From: Chitinophagaceae bacterium
GTDB lineage: Bacteria; Bacteroidota; Bacteroidia; Chitinophagales; Chitinophagaceae
NCBI GenBank assembly: GCA_003526435.1
Contig: DPWF01000212.1
Location: forward strand, 1-11,463
DNA length: 11,463 nucleotides
Reading direction: 5' to 3'
Below are positions 6,849 through 11,463 of the stretch, in pieces (the first letter of the stretch is position 1; the number at the start of each line of letters is the position of its first letter). A model generated the notes under the pieces. The model was not told the origin of the DNA. It searched no databases and worked only from the letters and a program-made list of their open reading frames with translations. The translations under genes were made by a program, and so were the position numbers.

Positions 6849-8726
6849 ATGTCTACAATGAACGCTATAGCTCGCTTATTTTCTATCATCGTCTTCATTT
6901 TTGTTATCACTATTTGCAAAGGGCAGGACAACTGTAATTGCAAGCCGGCTGACACATTACGCCAGACTATTGGTAAATATTATAATTCAGGTAAATTAGA
7001 TTCGGCAGCACTTGTTTTAACGAAGTTAAAACAATCAACCAATAAGGCCTGCCGTATTGTTTATCTGGATGGGCTTGGTCAAATATTTATTGCCAAAAAG
7101 CAGTTCGCAGATGCGAGAAATTATTTTTCGCAGGAAGAAATAATACAGGATGAGCTGAATTGTAAAAACCTTCGCATACGTTTTTATAATACACTGGCTC
7201 GTTATTATCAAGAAGCCGGGTATAGAGATAGCGTTTCGATGATTACTCTTAAAGCTATAACATTAGCTGAAGAAGAAAAAGACTGGTATGCAGCAGCACG
7301 CGCCAGTATTAACCTCGCATCTATTTTTCAACAGGAACAACAACTCAACAAATATTTACAATACAGCCGCAAAGCACTTTCATTTGCAAGACTATCAAAA
7401 GATACTGTTATACTGGCGGCCGTGCTTACAAGGGTAGCTGAAAGCTATTTCGAATCATACCAGCAAAAAAAGTTCATTGAAGAATTAGATAGCAGTTATT
7501 TATTAGCAACCGAATGTATCAGTATCTCGAGAAACAGACCTGAGAATCTACTGGAGCTTTCAGACGCATACAGTAAGATTAGTCAGTATTATATTGTTAC
7601 AAAACAATACAATACTGCCTTAACCTATGCAGACAGTGCCATTGTTGTGTGCCCGAAAGGCATTTTCGATTTTTACAGACATCAATTAAATGGCTATAGT
7701 GCTAAAAGTGAAATATTTTTTGCACTTAACAATTATAAAGCTGCCAGAGCTATGGCTGATTCTGCATACCGCTACGCGCTTCTATTTAATAAACAACTTG
7801 CTATTCAGCCGTTGAATATCATCTTTAAAAGTTCGAGAGCGTTAAAAGATTTCGAACGATCATCCGCTGCTCAGGAAGAAATGATGCGTTTAAGAGACAG
7901 CATTTATACGATTGAAAAAACTGCTACAATCAACGAGCTGGAAAAAAAGTATAACCAGGCCAAAAATGAGAAAACGATCCAGGAACTTTCGTTACAAAAG
8001 AAGATATACCTTCTCTTTGCTGTCGTAGCGGTACTGGCAATTGGTGTAGTTGGCTTCTTTCTCCGTCAACAATCGTTCAAACACAAACAAAAAGTATTGG
8101 AAACAGAACAACGGCTTAATCGGGCACGCATAAATCCTCATTTCTTCTTTAACGCACTAACTTCAATTCAACATTTAATACTTCAAAAAAACGATCAGTT
8201 GGCCATCGCCTCGAATCTTGCAAAATTTTCTTCCCTCATGCGCAATACGCTGGAAAACACATATAATGACTACATAACAATAGAACAAGAACTAGCTTTC
8301 TTAAAACAGTACCTTGATTTACAATTGATGCGGTTTCCGGGAAAATTCACCTATTTACTTCATTCAGATGATGATTTAGAAATAGATGAGTGGCAAGTGC
8401 CATCCATGATCGTACAGCCATTTGTAGAAAACTGCATCGAACATGGATTTGCTCACATTGACTATACAGGCCATATTACGGTAGATTTTTTAAACCGCAA
8501 CAATCAATTACATATATTGATTACCGACAATGGAAGAGGATTCAACAAGGATGCAAGTCGAACCTCTGATCATATTTCAAGGGCAGGGCAAATTCTAAAA
8601 GACCGCATTTATCTACTAAACTTAACATTAAAATCCAATGCCAGTTTCAGCATTACAGAAAGAACAGAAAAAGGAGTTTCTGTAGCAATTAAACTGCCTG
8701 CAATCTTTAAAAATTCAACCCATTGA
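6849..8726 (+). CDS. TPR-containing sensor histidine kinase, LytS/YehU type
   Basis: This 625-residue protein is a two-component sensor. Residues 1-25 form a signal peptide or N-terminal membrane anchor; a second ATG three codons on (6858) is equally possible. A periplasmic sensor follows, about 30-350, with roughly six TPR-like helical pairs, then a likely coiled coil (about 355-385), one transmembrane helix (386-405) and the cytoplasmic kinase. The kinase has the His_kinase pattern: RINPHFFFNAL with phospho-acceptor His431, the ATP-binding N-box PFVENCIEHG (Asn528) and the G-box ITDNGRGF (559-565). All catalytic residues are present. Kinases of this family normally pass phosphate to LytTR-type response regulators, but the next gene is convergent and no regulator lies in the window. 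An upstream TTG at 6795 is rejected because it would put 18 polar residues before the signal. Signal and partner are unknown. Confidence 0.93.
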   Translation: MSTMNAIARLFSIIVFIFVITICKGQDNCNCKPADTLRQTIGKYYNSGKLDSAALVLTKLKQSTNKACRIVYLDGLGQIFIAKKQFADARNYFSQEEIIQDELNCKNLRIRFYNTLARYYQEAGYRDSVSMITLKAITLAEEEKDWYAAARASINLASIFQQEQQLNKYLQYSRKALSFARLSKDTVILAAVLTRVAESYFESYQQKKFIEELDSSYLLATECISISRNRPENLLELSDAYSKISQYYIVTKQYNTALTYADSAIVVCPKGIFDFYRHQLNGYSAKSEIFFALNNYKAARAMADSAYRYALLFNKQLAIQPLNIIFKSSRALKDFERSSAAQEEMMRLRDSIYTIEKTATINELEKKYNQAKNEKTIQELSLQKKIYLLFAVVAVLAIGVVGFFLRQQSFKHKQKVLETEQRLNRARINPHFFFNALTSIQHLILQKNDQLAIASNLAKFSSLMRNTLENTYNDYITIEQELAFLKQYLDLQLMRFPGKFTYLLHSDDDLEIDEWQVPSMIVQPFVENCIEHGFAHIDYTGHITVDFLNRNNQLHILITDNGRGFNKDASRTSDHISRAGQILKDRIYLLNLTLKSNASFSITERTEKGVSVAIKLPAIFKNSTH

Positions 8727-8729
8727 TTA

Positions 8730-9788
8730 CTACTGGATTACTATTCTGTAAGCATAGCCGTTGTTACCAGCTACCGTGGGTAATTCTGTTAATACACCAT
8801 TCTTCCAATATACCGATTTAGCACCATTCCCACCAGCTTCCGGAATACTTCCAATTACGTACACATCATTACCATCTACTCCAATACCATATACACTTGC
8901 AACTCCTTGTACAGTAATATTACTCAACATGGTTTTAGTTCCGTTCTTCCAACTGGCTGCATTGTAAATATTTGCTCCTGTAGCTACTGCTCCGGCAGTA
9001 TGCACGTCAGTACCATTAACTGCTATGCCATAACACCAACTACTTTCTGTGCTAAGGGTAGTAGCCACTCCATTTTTCCAATATGCTGCCTTGTCGTCTA
9101 GTTGTCCAGCGCAAAAAACATCATTGCCTTGAACAACAATACGATGAACAGTAGAATAACTACCCGGAGCCGAATTAAGTGTAACTGCCACTCCATTTTT
9201 CCAATACTTTGGCAATCGGTTATAAGGAGATGCAGATGCTGTTTCATACCCTGCTATATATACATCATTACCTACAACAGTCATATCATAAGGTCTGGCA
9301 TCTGTTGCTGCAGACCCTGTATTTGTGGTTATTGATGTTACAGTACCATTTTTCCATTGAATAACTTTAGGTACTCCGTTGGAAGGGTATTCCATACCTG
9401 CTAAATAGATATCATTACCACTAACTGCCAAACAGTTGTAATAAACGCCACTTGCTACTGGAACAGACTGCAGTTCAATACCATTTTTGTAAATAACAGC
9501 AGTAAATGCCCCACCCGAAATTGGCTGTCGACTCGCTAAAACATACACGTCTGTTCCCGAAACCTCTAAATCTTCCCCATAAATTTTTGAAGTTGACACA
9601 TCCCCAATTGTAGCTGGAACATCGTTCACAAAATATTTAGCGATTGCACTATTATTGGCGTTATTATATTCGTTGGACAAAACATAACGTTTCTTCGAAA
9701 CAGGCTGCACTTCTTCGTTACGACTACAAGAGGAAATAAACAAGCATACGATTATGAGTATGCAGACATTTACAGTTAAGTTTTTCAT
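8730..9788 (-). CDS. Lipoprotein with a predicted seven-bladed beta-propeller
   Basis: This 352-residue protein has a lipoprotein signal (hydrophobic 8-19, FISSC lipobox, Cys21). The rest is almost wholly made of a repeat of 38-49 residues. Each unit starts with V-x-G-N/T-D-V/I-Y (from about 77, 123, 172, 220, 258 and 305), continues to an AG or similar turn, then YWKNG or a variant, then a Thr/Leu strand. Six full units are visible. A WKNG-like half unit near residues 50-62 (AKYFVNDVP) and a final RIVIQ at the C-terminus would together complete a seventh, the usual ring closure of propellers. It is probably exposed on the cell surface or in the periplasm, where propellers bind proteins or sugars; I see no catalytic residues. 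It converges on the kinase gene with 3 nt between stops. The gap of 170 nt upstream suggests its own promoter, not identified. Confidence 0.88.
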   Translation of the reverse strand: MKNLTVNVCILIIVCLFISSCSRNEEVQPVSKKRYVLSNEYNNANNSAIAKYFVNDVPATIGDVSTSKIYGEDLEVSGTDVYVLASRQPISGGAFTAVIYKNGIELQSVPVASGVYYNCLAVSGNDIYLAGMEYPSNGVPKVIQWKNGTVTSITTNTGSAATDARPYDMTVVGNDVYIAGYETASASPYNRLPKYWKNGVAVTLNSAPGSYSTVHRIVVQGNDVFCAGQLDDKAAYWKNGVATTLSTESSWCYGIAVNGTDVHTAGAVATGANIYNAASWKNGTKTMLSNITVQGVASVYGIGVDGNDVYVIGSIPEAGGNGAKSVYWKNGVLTELPTVAGNNGYAYRIVIQ

Positions 9789-9958
9789 TCAATTGAATTT
9801 GAAATTTTATTTGACAACCATGTTGGCTTATATATCGCCTTTGGCATTCGATTGTGATCGGCTAATTGTTTTATTACTTAATAACACACACCCTGTTATA
9901 AAAGACACTAATACTCTAGCAAACAATCTATTTGATTGAAACAAAGATGTTGTACAGC

Positions 9959-10579
9959 TTATTTGCTTTTGTTCTTTTTAATAATTGCCAATAGTGACTT
10001 ATTATCTGGATAAGAAAGTAAAGCCTGATTTCCTTTTTGAATGACTTCATCAATTCCCTGAATTGCAGGAAAAAGTATCTTCAAGGCTTCGAGATAATTA
10101 ACAATGCTTTTAATTGCCTGTACGCTCCCTCTTGCCCTGCAAATCAAATTTTCTACTGGGGTATTGCCATCCGCTGAAAATGTTCCCTGTTTCTCAATAA
10201 AACCAATATGATAATCGATTTCAGTCATGTGAGCGGCCACTCCTCTCTTTTTAAAATCGTTTTCTGCTTTTGTCATTTGTTTGGCATCAATTCTGCCGGT
10301 CACAAATTTCTGAACAAATTCATTAAACTGATTGATCCGCGTATCACTCAGTTGGGTATATTCGGTGCAAGGAGATGATGTAAAATAATCGCGTAATACT
10401 TCGGGCTGTATAAAATTCATTAAGAACTTTGCTGTTCTTTTTCCAGTCGCAGTATCCTTCATTATTTTTTCATATGGATTCATATTTAAATCGAATTTCG
10501 GGTTGCCCCCTCTCTCCTGCGAAAAACTGCTTACCAGTAAAAAAAATTGTACCAGAATAATAAAGGCTATTTTTTTCAT
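9959..10579 (-). CDS. Exported protein of unknown function
   Basis: This 206-residue protein has a signal peptide (MKKIAFIILVQFFLLVSSFS, probably cut before Gln21), so it is periplasmic or secreted. I do not recognise the family. The mature part is mostly helical and charged. It has only two cysteines, Cys71 (SSPCTEYTQ) and Cys147 (NLICRARG), which could form a disulfide in the periplasm. The C-terminal third (about 150-205) looks like two or three amphipathic helices ending in a Lys-rich tail. It starts 16 nt after the stop of the preceding exported protein, so the two are probably one transcription unit and may act together. No Shine-Dalgarno is evident. Confidence 0.8.
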   Translation of the reverse strand: MKKIAFIILVQFFLLVSSFSQERGGNPKFDLNMNPYEKIMKDTATGKRTAKFLMNFIQPEVLRDYFTSSPCTEYTQLSDTRINQFNEFVQKFVTGRIDAKQMTKAENDFKKRGVAAHMTEIDYHIGFIEKQGTFSADGNTPVENLICRARGSVQAIKSIVNYLEALKILFPAIQGIDEVIQKGNQALLSYPDNKSLLAIIKKNKSK

Positions 10580-10595
10580 TGCTTTGATAGATTGT

Positions 10596-11463
10596 CTATT
10601 TATTTAAATTGGCGCAATCGAGTGTAATTGGATGTGTTGGCATAATTAATAGGGGCGCACTATACTTACCACCACCCTCGTATGTTGAGCGTACATAACC
10701 ACTTGCAATAGCACAGGTTCTATCTGTTTTTTTGATCGCAATATTTACCTCCACCTCTTTATGTAACGGAATATCCAATGCATTTTTTTCAAGTATCCAA
10801 AGACTGGTAATATGCACTTTAGTAACCACTAATTTCTCCGACTCCCAAATTGCTTCATATTGTTTTTTTACACTAGCCTCGAGAGTCGGATCTCCAAAAA
10901 CAGCTTTTTTCATTTGCAGGTTTTTTACATACTCGACCTGATTCTTTTCCATTTTTACCATATACGCATCTATGCTGCCGTATTTTTCGATTGCTGCTTT
11001 TACCTCTTCCAGTTTTTCTTCCAGCGACAATGCTTCAGGATATACTTTCATTGCTGAAACAATAAATGCCTTGTAGAGATACAGATCCTGCATAAAAGAA
11101 ACTGCGCTTAATGAACGCCAGTTTTTAAAACCATCTTCAGCCTTTTCAATAACTGCAGGCAAGTATCTTACCTGATCAGTCACATCTTTATAGGCCGATT
11201 TTACGATGATAGCTGTTGGTTTAGACTTAATAAACGCTTCAATTTTTTCTTCATATTCTTTGATCACCTTATTGCTTTCTTCCAGCGCTTCTAATACTGC
11301 CGACTTAACTTGAGCCTTATCGCCCTGCACATTCAATCTTCCTTTATTAAAAAGAAATGGATCTTTGAATAAAACATCAGTGTACTTCATTGCTGCCTGG
11401 GCTCCGTCGCGCGTGTAACCGGCTCTTTGCCCAAAAAGATTGATCATAAGTAGAAAGAAAAAA
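10596..11463 (-). CDS. Exported helical protein of unknown function, N-terminus cut by right edge
   Basis: The frame is open to the right edge. An internal ATG at 11447 gives 283 residues, but it is probably not the start: the five codons before it add FFFLL, so FFFLLMINLFGQ reads as the core and end of a signal peptide whose first residues lie outside the window. Cleavage would then fall around the Gly-Gln before RAGYTR. The mature protein is largely helical and rich in Lys and Glu, with likely coiled-coil stretches near residues 48-72 and 142-158 counted from the internal ATG. It ends in a more beta-like part (about 210-283) with two cysteines (TCAIASGY, LDCANLNK) that could pair. I do not recognise the family. 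It lies 16 nt before the next exported protein, suggesting an operon. Confidence 0.8.
   Translation of the reverse strand, partial: FFFLLMINLFGQRAGYTRDGAQAAMKYTDVLFKDPFLFNKGRLNVQGDKAQVKSAVLEALEESNKVIKEYEEKIEAFIKSKPTAIIVKSAYKDVTDQVRYLPAVIEKAEDGFKNWRSLSAVSFMQDLYLYKAFIVSAMKVYPEALSLEEKLEEVKAAIEKYGSIDAYMVKMEKNQVEYVKNLQMKKAVFGDPTLEASVKKQYEAIWESEKLVVTKVHITSLWILEKNALDIPLHKEVEVNIAIKKTDRTCAIASGYVRSTYEGGGKYSAPLLIMPTHPITLDCANLNK

Noticed and set aside
9923..9938. Small hairpin CAATC/GATTG after the exported protein gene
   Set aside because: A 5-bp AT-rich stem with a short T stretch is too weak to call a terminator.
11445..11447. ATG as the start of the right-edge gene
   Set aside because: In-frame hydrophobic codons continue upstream to the window edge and complete a signal peptide, so the true start is outside.

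Overview
The window looks like chromosomal DNA from a Bacteroidetes bacterium, most likely of the Chitinophagaceae type. The reasons are a moderately low G+C content, secreted proteins whose signal peptides often end just before Gln, several lipoproteins, almost no Shine-Dalgarno sequences, promoter-like TAnnTTTG boxes, and a LytS-type histidine kinase with a TPR sensor. The assignment to family is inference. No mobile element, phage gene, CRISPR array, tRNA or rRNA was found.

Left part (1-2926, minus strand): a compact operon read leftwards. It encodes a 77-residue two-helix membrane protein, a PstS-like substrate-binding lipoprotein (1-nt gap), and a large exported TPR protein that runs off the left edge. 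In Bacteroidetes, genes like these often sit with ExbB/ExbD/TonB genes, but none is present here, nor is any pst transporter gene.

Centre (3185-5830, plus strand): a low-molecular-weight protein tyrosine phosphatase with a possibly leaderless start, histidyl-tRNA synthetase (hisS), and a small lipoprotein of unknown function. hisS is bracketed by two unrelated large palindromes, one upstream (3665-3740) and one starting right after its stop codon (5147-5195). A strong bidirectional terminator (5826-5856) separates the lipoprotein from a convergent small exported protein with a DUF3471-like fold (5876-6268, minus).

Right part (6269-11463): an AT-rich gap of about 580 nt precedes a TPR-containing LytS/YehU-type sensor histidine kinase (plus), which has no response regulator beside it. 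Its stop codon lies 3 nt from the stop of a convergent lipoprotein that looks like a seven-bladed beta-propeller (minus). Upstream of that are two adjacent exported proteins of unknown function (minus); the first loses its N-terminus at the right edge.

Most of the window is ordinary chromosome: envelope proteins plus housekeeping genes. The points most worth a second look are the palindromes around hisS, the self-repeating propeller lipoprotein, the unpaired kinase and the unrecognised secreted pair.
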